Positions 12,707-26,035 of a stretch of 64,000 nucleotides of DNA are shown in pieces. The notes beneath the pieces are model-generated. The model searched no databases. It saw nothing but the letters and a program-made list of their open reading frames with translations, and was not told the origin of the DNA. The position numbers and the translations under genes are program-made. The stretch spans positions 25,565,493-25,629,492 of the forward strand of contig OY821793.1 of NCBI GenBank assembly GCA_963682175.1, given 5' to 3'. Positions within the stretch are counted from its first letter, which is position 1; every line of letters starts with the position of its first letter. This stretch comes from Triglochin maritima. Its lineage: Eukaryota > Streptophyta > Magnoliopsida > Alismatales > Juncaginaceae.

Positions 12707-15700
12707 TCATGTTGTTTTATCTTGACCTTCATGTTCTTTCTTCTCCCACAACTCCACTTGTTTGATGGAATTGGCTTTCCTCCTCAGAAGAGTTGTCATC
12801 TCACCATTGCTAAATGGAGGTTGCAATGTGCATGGACTTGCAATTTGAGAGAAATTGACCATTGATTCCACCATGAACTTCTTCTCCACCCCTTGTGCAC
12901 CACAAACCATAGACTCTGCACAAATCTCTACTGATTTGGGAGGTATTGTGGGCTTATATTTGAGCAAATTGGAGTACTCATTCAACAAGTGAAACATGTA
13001 GTCATACACATAATCCATTTTTAATTTTTCTTGGATGAACTCACTTCCCTTCTTGCCAATACCATGTGCCTGTTAAGAATCAATAGAAATTGAATGTTGT
13101 TCAAGTTAATGAAAATACAATAACATTTCTTTATGGTAGAAATTTCTTCTCTAATTAAACCTCACAATGCAACATGCTATCATTAGGCCCGATTTTTTTT
13201 TTATCTTGGTTATTCAGTGCTACAAACATACTTGGCTATCCTGAGTTCAGTAACCATGCCTCATATATGAGTGAAAATATTATTTATCTTCATAGGTTCC
13301 TTGTAATTTTGAGATACACGTAAGATTGTTATTCATTGTGGAGGAATCTAACCTTTCGTTTGTGACGATTACCCCAATCAACGGAAAATTTGATCGACCT
13401 ACATTTGTCGGCTGCATTCACCGGCCAATAGTGATGAACTGGCACTAGACTTCGCATGAAGAAATCGTAGTACCTTGGTGTAACAAGGAGAGTTGGAGAA
13501 TCGCAAGCCAAAATGTACTTATTGCTAACTGACCAAGCAGAGCCCTCAATGTAAATCTTATACCTATAAGAGTGTAAGATATATAGTAAAAATCATTTAT
13601 AGAAATTCAAATAAAATGTAACTATATAGTTGTCATGCTACCTGTATGTACATTGGTTGCCCAAATTAGATTGTTTAAATCCTTGTCGAGATTCACTTAG
13701 CCAATCCTGCAAATTAATCACACAAGATATTATATACATGCACTAATGTTCCCAGCCTGAATGACAAACACTAATGAGAAGAGTCAAATGATGGAGAAGA
13801 ACACACTGGATGAGACATTGTTCGACGAATCCCTTTGGACAAGAGCACCCCAACCTCTAAGAGAAATTAACTAAAATATGAAAGATGTCAAGAACACACC
13901 TTTAATTTCTTCTTGCTTAGGACACCACTTTCTAATTAATTCCTCGAAAACTCACAAATCTTTGCACTCACTACTCTCACACAACCGACACATGACCTTA
14001 ACCTTCCCTTCAAATCAACAATGAGATTGCTTCTAGATCAATAAGAATTAAAATCCTCTATTCATAGGCACGTGGAACTTGCCTATTTAGTTGTGAAACA
14101 TTTGTAAAACTTCTTGTGCCCACGTTAGCACTTTGATCTTAGATCGATTGTGTTAACAAATACTTCCTTTGAACACTTCGGGTGCCAACAAAGTTCACTA
14201 TGAAATACAATTAACGGACACCCAGAGTACCATATTCATCCTAAAAATTCAAGTCAACCAACATCAATTTGAACTCAAACATCAATTCCAATCCTTACAA
14301 AAAAATCGAATGTGAAAGTAAATTTCTTCCATATGTATATACCTGTGAGAAGATGCGAGCCTTGTAATCTGCTTGAGTTGAAACATTGCAATTTAAGAGA
14401 TCCATTCTAGTGGGAGCAACCATTGGGTTCCCCTTCCAATAAGCATATGGCTCCCTGTCAATCCATCTTGTCTTCTTGTTTCCCTCTTTGAGTTCCTTTA
14501 ACAATGACTCCCATGGCTTGATGTTGATCTCTGGCCTACCTCACCGTAGTCAATAGTTATTTTCAGACATGATAAGTAAAGAAAATCACAACATCTAGAT
14601 ATCATACCAAATTTGTTATAAACTCTTGGAAGCCTTTCTAAGTTGTACATGTTGAAAAAAAATCAAATATAACATTGGAACACACACTACACTAACCAGG
14701 CATGGTGTTTAGGACTAATGGTTTAACAAGTTGTTCATCTTATTTTTAAGAAACACTGCATTTTAAAATGAAATTTACGTGGTAGTAGAAACTAACTCAT
14801 AATCTACATTAAATTTTAACCATAATGAGTTGCCTTCTTTTGAATAAACAATGTATATAATTAGTTTGAGTTGTATTAAAAGTTTATTTCTATTTTCATA
14901 ATGTCAAAGGGATCCCAACACAATCACGAAAAATGGACTACAATCTAAGTTGGACATGTTATCTGTCAAAACCATATAACACATATAAATGTCAAAAACA
15001 ATATCATTCAAACTACCTTATGTTTTCATTCATCTTAAGTTTGAAGAAGGCTATATTTGACAGTTGTTACGCATTTTAATACAATGTATCATTTAATGGA
15101 TGAAAACACTACTCAAGTATAGCTTGAAACATGTAGACCAGAATATATATATATATTGTTCTTAAACCATCAAAAAATTAAGGAAATGGACATGAAATCT
15201 AGAAAGGAATATGTTATCAATGTAATGTTGCTATACCAACCCCAGAAGGACCAGTCCGGGAACACAATATCCAGTGTTTGCTCATCTCCACAATACCGAA
15301 ACAATGGAGGTGGTGCTACTTTTTCCTTCTTCCCATGCCGCCGTCGATAGTATTTGGCTTGAACCACCGGCCAATCCACGCAATCGAACATAAGATCCAA
15401 ATCTGGGACTCGACCAGAATATCTCCTTAAGAGCTGGACAATACCCCATATAGTGAACATGTCTCTGGATTGAAAAGATTTGGTGTAAGTCTCAATGTAG
15501 ACTTTCTGGTCAACAACCGTTAGGCGGAAATTGGCGGTTTTGTTTGCTCTGTCTACCATCTCTCTTGTTATGCCTGTAGTCTTCCATGGTTTTAGGTCCT
15601 CGTGGATCCACCGAAAATAGTCGGGGCACATTCGAGAGGGCCCGTCGATGTTAGTGGTTGGGAGGGGTGGTGGTGGTGGAGGGCAGGTGAGGTTGGTGGT

Positions 15701-17014
15701 GGGACATTTGAGTGGAGGGAGTGGGATTTGAATTGGTTTAGCTGGTGGACTTGGATGTGATATTTTGGAAACTGAGAAGCCTGTAAGATTTTGTTGCCTT
15801 ATCATGGCCTGAAAGTGCAAAAAGACAGGCGGTTTCAATTAAAAAGGATAGAGACTAGAGAGTTCTCTGTAGGGGTGCACATGGGTCGGGTTGGGTCGGG
15901 TTTGGGCCTCAACCCGACCCAACCTGAAATTTTCGGGTTGGGAAAAAACCCAACCCAACCCGAACCCGAACCGGTTTGGGTTCAACCCAACCCGACCCGA
16001 AATTTTCGGGTTGGGTCGGGTTGGATCGGGTTGAACCCGAATTCGGAAATTTTCTCCTAAACATGGTCGGGTTCGGTCGACCGGTGCTTAAACGATCGAC
16101 CGGTGGCTTGAAAATCCGAAATTTTCGGGTTGGAAACGGTCGACCGAGTGATGTTCGGTCGACCGGTTTATTTGGGAAAAAATAAAAAAAATAAAAAAAA
16201 TAAAAAATCGGGTTCGGGTTGGGTTGGGTCAACCCGACCCCCTCAACCCGAACCCGACCCGAAAATTCGGGTTTTTGATTTTCCCAACCCGACCCGACAC
16301 GAACCCCTCCCCAACCCGACCCGACCAGTCGGGTTCGGGTTAGGTTTCGGGTTGAACCCAACCCATGTGCACCCATAGTTCTATGGATTGCATGTGGGAT
16401 ACATGCTACCTCCCAAAAGAAAATGTTGGATTCATGTGATGAAGTGTCATCTTTTACATCGTCGTTGTTAACGATAACAAAAATAATATTTGTTAAATGA
16501 GTCAAATCAACGCACTTAAAATTGATAACGTAAAGAGTGAGTTTGGATTACCAAAAAAAATTCTAAATTTCTGACAAAAACCAAATACTGCAGGAGGGTA
16601 AAAGTTTTTTAAAAAAACTCAGAAAATTTTGTTTGTTCGAATTTTTCAAAGTGATACATTTTTATCTTTGTTGGATACGAATATTTATTATATTTTTGCA
16701 CTTGTAAAAAGATTTGAGGGCAGTAAAACTGACTTTTCCAGTGAAAAATTAGAAAACTTGGTCGGAGACCGGTTTTGGGCTTATCTTAATTTTTAAAGAC
16801 AAAAAATCAATATTTTTTTATTTTATGTCAAATCATGTCTTTTAAGTTAAAAATTTCTTAATTTCTACGACCTTTCTAGATATTTTTAGATAATCAAAGT
16901 GAAAGTAAAAGAATTTCTTTGCCTAACAAATGAATTATATATGGTATCTCTGAAAATTATAAAGACTAATTTAATGATATTTTTAGATAATTATTGATCC
17001 AAGTCCCATCATGG

Positions 17015-17092
<78 letters not shown>

Positions 17093-18331
17093 TGTCATTT
17101 GCTTTTTATTGGTTTTGTATATATTGAGTAGTCAAAGATTCTCTTAACATCCTAATGCCCCCAACAAAATTCCATTTAATTCCAGACAATTTTTTTAATT
17201 TATCAATCACTCGCGTGCAAGACAATCATTGAATTCTAGTCTACTACAGTACAGGGTAACTAATTTCCTTTTCCAATAATTGAGTTGGAAGACAATACAT
17301 CTGCGAGTTTAGCCAACAAGTAATTAAGGAGAAACAAATCGCTTGTCGGACCTTCGATCATCAGTTTCTACAAATATAATTATACCCTCTAAAAGGAAAG
17401 GAAAAAAAAATCCAAAACAAACTATTACTTATAATAATTTCAATCTGTAACCTTTACACGTTAATAGACACCTTAAATGCAGGTAATTACCCAAGATATA
17501 ATTAACGTCAGTTTCTACGTTATGTTTTTATCTTAGCATTAAATTTATTCAATATAATACTAGAATATGGCAACGCACGTTACTAAGGTATTCCATTGTA
17601 GTGGCATCTCTTCGTCACGTCGTTACATCTATTAATCTACTTATTTTCAAAAAAAAATTATATTATCATCTCTAATTTTTCAACCTTTTTATGTTCCATA
17701 TCATTTATTTTTACATTTTTTTATTTCACAATAATCGAGTACAACATTATAAATTAATTTTACAATTACTTAATGTAATTAAATAATAAGTATTACTATT
17801 AAAACTAAAAAAATATTATTGATAATTAATAATTGACAACTATATATTACAATAATTAAAATGTTTATCGTTGAACGAAGTTCTGAAGGTTAATTCTAGA
17901 TAAAACAAAAGAAAAACAAATTAAAAAATAAAGAATCATACTTTAAAAACCCGATTTAAAAAAAATTCAACACAAAAAACAAAAAAACAACCACCCAATG
18001 GGACGCGGACACGTGTGTCCCCAGCCCAGTTACGCCGACCAGGGGCCTTCCACCCCGGCTCCACTCCCCGGTGGGGGAAGACCGATTAAAAACCTACCGT
18101 AGCGGGTTCTCTAGGTGATTTACAACTAAGTTGGCAGGTCTAGAAAAAGACATGAGATGTTCTACAATTAACAAAAGAGTTTTGGTGAGAAAGGAATTGA
18201 TTAAATAAGTAAAGAGAGCTTACGGTGTTAATGTAAACGATGTAACCGAGACAACCAAGGAAGAAGAATAAGAGGAAGAAGAAGACCACCACCTTCCTCA
18301 ACCTCAACCCCACCTTGTGTTCTCCTTTCAT
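12707..18331 (-). CDS. GT90 (CAP10/rumi-type) O-glycosyltransferase homologue, gene A, intact
   Basis: Six exons: 18224-18331, 15237-15808, 14343-14535, 13642-13706, 13353-13563 and 12707-13069. All have GT-AG borders and compatible phases, giving 503 residues. Exon 1 is short and encodes a basic N-terminus followed by a hydrophobic anchor (about residues 14-34), so this should be a type II endomembrane protein. A proline-rich stem follows, then the catalytic CAP10/DUF821 region: CPDYFRWIHEDLKPW, GIVQLLRRY, PDLDLMFDC, FPDWSFWGW, REPYAYWKGNP, ILACDSPTLL, CRSIKFSVDWGN and MDYVYDYMFHLLNEYS. Animal relatives (POGLUT/rumi) add glucose or xylose to EGF repeats; the plant substrates are not settled. 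Intron 1 holds a hAT element and a 72-bp AT repeat. The gene lies in a cluster with gene B and pseudogenes C, D and E. Confidence 0.9.
15870..16377. mobile_element. Non-autonomous hAT element in intron 1 of gene A
   Basis: The left end is TAGGGGTGCACATGGGTCGG and the right end, reversed, is TATGGGTGCACATGGGTTGG. They are flanked by 8-bp repeats GTTCTCTG (15862-15869) and GTTCTATG (16378-16385), with one mismatch. The 8-bp duplication and TAGGGGTG-type ends are typical of hAT elements. The arms are rich in GGGTCGGGTTGGG and its complement, so the whole 508 bp can form a hairpin. The centre carries four palindromes of the CGGTCGACCG type. There is no transposase; the ORFs across it are repeat artefacts. 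Confidence 0.85.
16066..16168. repeat. CGGTCGACCG palindrome cluster inside the hAT element
   Basis: Three perfect copies of CGGTCGACCG and one near copy (CGATCGACCG) lie within about 100 bp in the loop region of the hAT element, between its GGGTTGGG-rich arms. Confidence 0.85.
17019..17090. repeat. (AT)36 microsatellite in intron 1 of gene A
   Basis: An uninterrupted run of AT dinucleotides of about 72 bp. It is likely to be length-variable. Confidence 0.95.
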
Positions 18332-19717
18332 CTCTCTCTCGTCTTTCTTTTTCTTCTTCTTCAGATCCCAAAATTGAATTATGTCACCTTCTCATGTGGG
18401 CATGCTTAGGTTCGGAGAAAAGAGAAGGCTAGTGAACCTAAAGGGCTACGAATGGGAGGAGAGATCATGTGTTAGTATTTGGTAATATGCGGTTATGTGG
18501 GGGAGGTGTGCATGTGCTTGTTTGTAAATGTAAAAAAAATGGAGTTACATTAATGCATTTTTTTTTTTGCATGTCCACCTAAGAATGACTCAGTAATTAG
18601 ATTTAGATACATGTGCTTATAAGTTTTACGGTGAATCTTAAACTAATTATTTGGTCACTTGTTGTGGTTACAATTAGTTACTTTAAGATTTGTACTTTTA
18701 AATGGAATACACGAGAAGTTAAAGATAGAGAAAGTTGATCCCACGTTACTATTGTTGTGACTGTAGCTTAAAAGGATGTAGATTTTGTGAATACTAATTA
18801 AGTTGAAATATAACTAAAATACTTTGATCTTTTTTAATATTTTGAATGTGCTCTAAGTTTTCTAATTTTACAATTACAACTTATTGATATTTAAATTTTA
18901 TTTCAGATTATACTTTAATATAAAATTTAAACGAAACATTATATGTTTTAAATTGGAACCCCGTATACAAATTATATTGATCAAGGAAGGGTACATGTAA
19001 AAAAACTCCAAAAATATAATATTGATGTATAGGTTCTATAATTGGAACCCCGTATACAAATTATATATATACGTGTCCAAACATAGGTTTCACTTTAACG
19101 TATGATTAAAGAGATATCATCATTCACTTTCGTCTCTATATGTGCCAAGAATGGACCCACAATATGCCTTTTACGATGCATATCCATGCAACATTGAAAA
19201 AGTAAGAGCATAATTTTTAAACTCAAGTTTAATAATACACAATTGTGTGATAACAAATTCGATATCTTGATTTGCCGGGCTCCAGCCTCCAGACAGATGA
19301 TAAATAATTATGAAGAGATAAGTATGAGTGTATGACGATACCAAAAGTGTCGTAGCATGGAACAAAGAATATATGAAGGCATTGATGATGGTTGATTAGT
19401 TGTTGGAATAGACATGAGAAAGGGAGATGCACTACTGTCCAACACAAATGTAGGCTTATTCATGTTTGTGATTTTATAAAGTCAAAGGCTAGTGTCATTG
19501 AAATGTCCACTTATCTAGATTATATATTAATAATGCAACAAGCCGAAAGCCATATAGGAAAATCTCTCTTTTATTTTCTCCAAATCAACGTCAACCTCGG
19601 TTGGTATTATGCTATTATTTACACACTTATTAGACTTCTTACACGTATCTTCAGACAAAAACTTCTTTAGCATGATGAGTAAACAGAATTCATCGAGATA
19701 AGTACCCCGAGAGGAAT
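18332..19717. other. Upstream region of gene A, no other gene seen
   Basis: Contains the presumed 5' UTR and promoter of gene A next to 18331, with a CT-rich leader at 18332-18360 on the plus strand. The rest is AT-rich. A short direct repeat, GGAACCCCGTATACAAATTA, occurs at about 18955 and 19042. No coding region is supported. Confidence 0.4.
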
Positions 19718-20671
19718 TTGCTACTGTGCACCTCTCAAGTGACCTAATTGGTCAAATACATCTGATTTTTGCTATTTCCTGATATGCACATGTAATCCGG
19801 TCTTATTTGTTAATATACACATCTACCGTTAGTGGATCCCACTCCGTCACTGTTACCCTCTAACGACGTTAGAAAATTTGCAATTTAAACATTGTAAATC
19901 CAAATGTCTTTAATTGTAAACAAAAACAACATCATAAAAAATCAAATTGTCTAACACTTTCTGTTTTTTCACTCTCCACTCTTTCACTCTCACTCTCTCT
20001 TGAATCACTCTCTCCACTCTTTCACACACACACACTCTCATCCCTCTTTCTCTCTCTCCACTCTCTCTCTAGAATCTCTCTCTCTCTCATTTCTCCCTCT
20101 CCACTCTTTCACCCACTCTCTTGAATCTTTCTCTCTCTCACCACTCTTTCACTCACTCTCTCTCTCTTTTGAATCTTTCTTTCTTTCCCTCTCTCTTGAA
20201 TCTTTCTTTCTCTTTCTCTTTCTACCTCCACTCTCCCTCTCCTCTCTCTCTCATCCCGCTTTCTCTCTCTCTCTCATCCTATTTTTTTTAATCTCTCTCT
20301 CCTTTCTCCCTCTCAACTCTTTCACTATCTCTCTTGAATCTTTCTCTCTCTTTCTACCTCTCCTCTATCTAATCCCACTTTCTTTCTGTCTCTCTCTGTT
20401 GAATCTCTCTCTCCACTCTTTCACTTTCTCTCTCATCCCGCTCTCTCTTTTGAATCTCTCCTTTCTCTATCTCATCACTCTCTATCATGAATCTTTCTCT
20501 CTCTACTCTTTCACTCTCTCTCTCTCGAATCTTTCTTTCTCCTTTCTACCTCCACTCTTTCACACTCTCTTCCCTTTCTCCCTCTCAAATCTTTTACTCT
20601 CTCTCATCCCTCTCTCTCTCATTCCTCTCTCTATCTTGAATCTCTCTCTCCACGAAATGCAGCCTCTTTCT

Positions 20672-22793
20672 TGTTGGATTTCATGTTTAATTATACATAT
20701 ATATTTTCGAAATTTTTATGTATAATAAGGATCAATTACAATTTTCTTTGATTTATTTCATGCATGCATCGGTTTGTTTTAACATCTAGTTTCAAAACTT
20801 TATTAAAACAAACAAGGGCTCCGAAATTCATACCTAGAAGTTCTCAAAAACTTCTTGAAGATTCGGAGACGTTGGGGATGCTTCTCGCCGCGCCGGATGC
20901 CTCCGAGTGTTCACCGAAACCCTAAACAAGGTTGGAGAGAAAGGAGCTAGCCAATCTATCTCCAAACAAGCTTAGAATCTAGCTACAAACCTCTTCCTTA
21001 GCCTCTGAGATTTCTCCTTCCAAAGACTTAGAAAACTAAGAGAATTTTTGTGGGTTTTAGTAGTGAATTAGGAGAGAAAATAATTTCTGAATTGTGTGTC
21101 ACAATTAGGGAGAATAAGGACCTATTTATAGGTTCCAATCTTACTCTTAATCATGGCTATTCTTTAGCCACAGTTTTATGACAATTTCTCTCACAAACTA
21201 ATTCCATAATGCATTATATGCACCCACAAAACATTTGACCAAATTCGGAGCTAATCCAACCATCGATCAAATTAATCTCTTAATAATCAAAGGCAGAAAA
21301 TCGACCGCTGTTCGGTTTACCGAGTCCCACTCGGTTAACCGAATTTGTCACGATCGTCAAACCGAGTACGTGACGGATGACCGAATCTTAAGGGGAAAAA
21401 TTCTCCTTAACCGATCGGACCAATTCTCGTCCAAGACCGAGTGCTATTCGGTTAACCGAAAATATTGGAACTTGACATTGTTCGGTCGACCGTTTCTGGT
21501 CCGGTACACCGTACCAAAGTTCCAGGCACTTTGGTCAAGTTCGGTCAATCAATTACGATTATCCGTTCCACGTTCGGTTGACCGATCCATAGATCCTTCG
21601 GTCGACCGAACCTCAACGGATTACCGAACTTCTACCCGATTTTGCCTATTTCAAATTTTGGATTTATTTCCAACAAAATTTGAACTTAAGGGGGTTTTAG
21701 CAAATTCACAACTTATGCAATGTATTATCCTATGCAACAATAAATTATTGCACCCCATAATATATGCATATAATATGAATTTATCATGACTCTAATTATG
21801 TTTGTATACAACATAATTGATTTTACTTGTTCACCACATGTGTCATATTTTCTATGAGAAACCCGACACATCATATGAACGAAAAATCAAGCTTCTTGTT
21901 TCACGGTTTTCGCGGTGTGACCTATGGGAGGATCTAAACTAAGTTGGCAGTGATATTAAGAGCTTAATATCACAAGCTATAAGCGGTATCTAGCTACACA
22001 TTATAGCTCCCAATTAGTTAGATGTCTTAATTCCACTCGAACCAAAACCCGATCCATTTAGTGATGGAGTGCACCACTTGTGTCCGTCCCTTGCCTCATG
22101 ATATTAAGAATACACACAAAGTAGTATTGTGTCATCTTTGTATTAGTATTCATTTCTTGATCTCTTTAAGCTAGTTATAAATATGTGACTTAACTCAAAT
22201 CACATTGTGCACATTATAACTTTGCTTTATCAAGGGGCCCATTAATATCATCACTCAATTAAGAGGGGCAATGATAATCTTTTGACTAACTATCTTCTCC
22301 AACAAAAGTTGTACTTAACCAACCAATGCATTTACACTACACTGATCGATAGTTCAAGACACTGATCTAATTAAGTATTCCTTAAGTGATTAGATATAAG
22401 TCTCATATCAAAGGACCAAAGACACAGTAAAATATTAATGACACAGAAACACATTTCTATAATATTTTACTTATTAGGTCTATTCAGTATACAAAAGTAA
22501 TATTTTCCTCTTTTGCATACCCGTGTTGTCACTCACTTGTAGAGCTACAATGATCTATGACCAACACGACAATCTTAACTCGGTAATTAATGTTCCATGT
22601 TAATTACCATGATTGCGAATATCTTTTGTTTTATGTAAACCAATATCTTTTAGAGCTCTACGGTTAAGGACCAAGAGCCTCTTCCTTAACACTTCCAAAA
22701 GACGAATAACATAAACAAGGAACAAAATGATTTCTCATTCAATTCATAATAATTGATATTTAAAAGTAAAACTTTTAGAACACATTCCCTTCA
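20672..22793 (-). mobile_element. Copia-type solo LTR (copy 1), inserted in FB1
   Basis: 2122 bp running from TGTTGGATTTCATG to ACATTCCCTTCA, with the perfect 5-bp duplication TTTCT on each side (20667-20671, 22794-22798). A second copy lies at 56576 and a diverged one at 60918. The 60918 copy is followed by a copia gag gene on the plus strand, which sets this copy as minus sense; the minus strand also has CCTATAAATAGG near 21125-21136. There is no internal coding region. It carries a palindrome array at 21295-21645. Confidence 0.88.
21295..21645. repeat. CGGTCGACCG-type palindrome array in copia solo LTR
   Basis: Mixed palindromes including TTCGGTTAACCGAA (twice), TTCGGTCGACCG (twice), CGGTTGACCG and diverged forms such as CGGTTTACCG, spaced about 25-60 bp apart. 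Confidence 0.8.
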
Positions 22794-23289
22794 TTTCTCT
22801 CTCTCTCTTTCTCTTTCTCTCTCATTTCTCCCTCTCCACTCTCGCACTCTCTTTCTTGAATCTCTATTTCTCTCCTTTCTCCCTCTCCCCTCCTCCACTC
22901 TCCCTCTCATTTCTCACTCTCCAATCTTTCACTCTCTCTCCACTCTATCACTCTCTCTCATCCCTCTTTCTCCCTTTTTAATCTTTCACACTCTCACATA
23001 CCTCTTTCTCTCTCTATTTTGAGGGATGAGAGAGAGAGAAAAGAGGGATGAGAGAGAATGAATGATTGGAGAGGGAGAAATGAGAGAGTGTGTGAAAGAT
23101 TGGAGAGGGAGAAAGGAGAGAGAGTAAAAGAGTGAAGAGGGAGAAAGGAGAGAGGGAGAGAAAAAAAAGGATGAGAGAGAGTAATGGAGTGGAGAGAGAG
23201 TGTGATGAGAGACAGAAAGTGGGATGAGAGAGAGAGTGAAAGATCGGAGAGAGAGAAAGGAGAGAGAGTATGGTGCATAACCCTTGTCT

Positions 23290-23840
23290 CGATCTTGAAT
23301 GTCCATGAATTATCTTTGGTTTAACCTTGGAGTCCTTTCTGGACTAACTCTGGATACTCAGCATATCCTTAGTGCATCATGTAATCACTCTGGATTAACT
23401 CTGGATAGAGTATGGTGCACCTCTGGATTCTCTGCGTACCCTTCGTGCATCCTGGAATCACTCTGGATCGACTCTGGATCGTTGATTGAATCTGGAATCT
23501 CTGGATCGACTCTGGAATCACTCTGGATCGTTGCTTGATTGATCCAGAGTCGATCCAGAGTGATTCCAGAGTCGATGCAGAGATTCCAGATTCAATCAAG
23601 CAACGACCCAGAGTCCATCCGAAGTGATTCCAGGATGTACGTGGGGGTACGCGGAGTATCCGGAGTCGAACCATAATCTATCCAGAGACAATCCAATAAT
23701 TATGTGTTCAATCAAGCAACGATCCAGAGTCGATACATAAATTCCAGATTAAATCAAGCAACGATCCAGAGTGATTCCAGGATGCACGAAGGGTACACGG
23801 AGAATCCAGAGGTGCATTATAGTCTATACAGAGTTAATTC
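23290..23840. repeat. Inverted minisatellite core of FB1
   Basis: Short units containing CTCTGGATCGA and CTCTGGATTAA run up to about 23535. From there the complement (TCGATCCAGAG, TTCCAGATTCAATCAAGC) runs rightward, so the axis of symmetry is near 23537. This places the centre of the foldback within the tandem repeat. Confidence 0.75.
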
Positions 23841-25149
23841 ATAGTGATTCAAGAGAGAGAAAGAGGAAGGAGAGAGAGAAAGAGAGAAAGAGAGAGGAGA
23901 GAGAAAGATGGATGAGAGAGAAAGGGAGGAGAGAAAGAGTGAATGAGTGGAGAAAGGAGAGAAAGAGGGATGAGAGAGAGAGATTCAAGAGAGAGAAAGA
24001 GGGAGGAGAGAGAGAAAGAGAAAGCGGGAGGAGAGAGAGAAAGAGGGATAAGAGATAGAGAAAGATTCAAGAAAGAGAAAGATGGAGGAGAAAGAGAAAG
24101 ATGAATGAGAGCGAGAGGGAGGAGAGAGAAAGATTCAAGCAACGATCTAAAGAGATTCAAGAGAGAGAAAGAGGAGGAGAGAGAGAAAGAGGGATGAGAG
24201 AGAGGGAAAGGGAGGAGAGAAAGAAAAAGTGAATGAGTGAAGAAAGGAGAGAAAGGGGGAGGAAAGAGAGAAAGAGGGATGAGAGAGAGATTCAAGAGAG
24301 AGAAAGGTGGAGGAGAGAGAAAGAGGGATGAGAGAGAGATTCAAGAGAGAGAGAGAGAGATGAAGGAGAGAGAAAGAGGGATGAGAGAGGGAGGGAGGAG
24401 AGAAATGGAGGAGAGAGAGTGAGAAAGAGTGGAGAGAGAGAAAAAAAGATTGAAGAAAGAGTGTGTGTGAAAGAGAGATGAGAGAGTTGAGAGAGAGAAA
24501 GAAAGAAAGAAATATGGATGAGAGAGAGTGAAAGATTGCAGAGGGGAAAGGAGAGAGAAACTAAAAGAGTGGAGACGGAGAAATGAGAGAGAGATTCTAG
24601 AGAGAGTGAAATAGTGGAGAGGGAGAAAGGAGAGAGAGATGATGGATGAGAGAGAAATACAAGAGTGGATAGAGAGATTCAAGAGAGAGAAAGAGAGGGA
24701 TGAGAGAGATTCAATAGAGAGGGAGGAGAGAGTGAGAGATTCTAGAGAGAGTGAAATAGTGGAGAGAGAGAGAAGGGAAAGGGATTCAAGAGAGAGAGAG
24801 AGAGAAATGGATGAAAGGGAGAGTGGGAGAAAGGAGAGAGTGGGAGATTCAATGGAGAGAGAGAGAGACAAATGGGTGAAAGAGAGAGAGTGAGTGAAAT
24901 AGTGGAGATTGTTAGACAATTTGATTTTTTGTGGGGTTATTTATATTTATAATTAAAGACATATCTATTTTACGATCTTTAATTTGCAAATTGTCTAACA
25001 ACGTTGGACTTTAACAGTAACGGAGTGAGAGACAGTAACAACAGATGTGTATATGCGTAATTAATTCAAATCGCAGGTGTATATGAAGCAATATAAAAAA
25101 ATGGGTGCATATTGCTAATTTGGACACCTGAGAGAGGGTACTGTAGCAA

Positions 25150-26035
25150 CCCCCATAAATTATTGGAAATTGCATTTAGCAACATAAAAATGAATACTTA
25201 AACAGTTATACGCTATTCAGCTTACATTTCCACTTTCTTGAAATGCGTGGAAATAATTAAGTACCTGAACCCAAACCTAACTAAATAGAGGCTTGACGCA
25301 ATACAACTACTTCAATAATATATTAAACATAATGATTGCATCAAACTTAAAGGACTAGATCAAAATGAAAAAAAATGATTACGGGCTATGAAGAAAATAT
25401 TAGCATCAATACGAAAAAGTAGGAATCCATGCACAAAACTCGAAAGAAATTAGATGAAACACAGCCCATTGGGCTCAACGGAGTAGATAAATTCCATGGA
25501 ACTAAACAAGTAAACATATCAACATGGAATTCTACACGTGGTAAATTCAACCTCAAAATTTTGTTCCTGTTGCTGCGAAAAATAATAAGTTCTAGCAGGC
25601 GACCAATTAGCCGAACTATCAACTGTTATGGTCCTTTGTTAGTCGCTTTTTGCTCGCTCCTTTGCTCCGGACAACACGTATGCAAGTCTTTCCAAGACAC
25701 AAATATTTACATTTGGTATTTTTTTCTATTAACTCAACAAAATAATTTCTTTTGTTTAACCCAACCAAGGTAATTATTTTGTATTTTATTCAATCCAGGT
25801 ATTTTCGTAGATTACACTCTAAGCATTTTCATTTGTGTTATCTAACCATTGAATGGTACTACTGTAAAAAGAGCACTAAAAAGCAAAACAAAATTCTTAA
25901 ACAAACGTTCCCAAACAACAAGATGCCTTCTAAGATACTCTTAAACAATTCAAAACGTGGACGTTGTGCAATAAACTAAATTCCACCAAACAACAAAATG
26001 AACCCAAAATATAACAAAATCATTGCCTCTTCTTT
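25150..26035. other. Intergenic DNA and 3' flank of gene B
   Basis: No protein-coding similarity seen. The segment at about 25895-26020 is nearly repeated at 50510-50640, which marks an old duplication that included the 3' flank of gene B. Confidence 0.45.

Larger units (their letters stand above)
19718..25149. mobile_element. Large foldback element FB1 (CT/GA arms, minisatellite core)
   Basis: The left end TTGCTACTGTGCACCTCTCA and the reversed right end TTGCTACAGTACCCTCTCTC are inverted repeats that extend through about 250 bp of non-simple sequence on each side, including ATCAAATTGTCTAACA (left) and its complement TGTTAGACAATTTGAT (right). Inside are hundreds of bases of CTCTCT arm (19970-20660, 22794-23020) and then GAGAGA arm (23020-23270, 23850-24910). 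The core (23290-23840) is an inverted TCTGGATCGA-type minisatellite. A copia solo LTR splits the left arm. No transposase is seen. The long ORFs here, such as 20000-20725 and 24341-24919, are translated microsatellite. The target duplication could not be identified. Confidence 0.75.

Noticed and set aside
15909..16505. 198-codon ORF and companions with GRVRV and NPTQPE repeats
   Set aside because: Generated by GGGTCGGGTTGGG-type arms of the hAT element and running beyond its border.
20000..20725. 241-codon ORF rich in Ser, Leu, Phe and His
   Set aside because: It is a direct translation of the CTCTCT arm of a foldback element and crosses into the copia LTR. No domain, and the composition follows the repeat.
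24341..24919. 192-codon minus-strand ORF and overlapping plus-strand Glu/Arg ORFs
   Set aside because: Same GAGAGA/CTCTCT microsatellite read in different frames.
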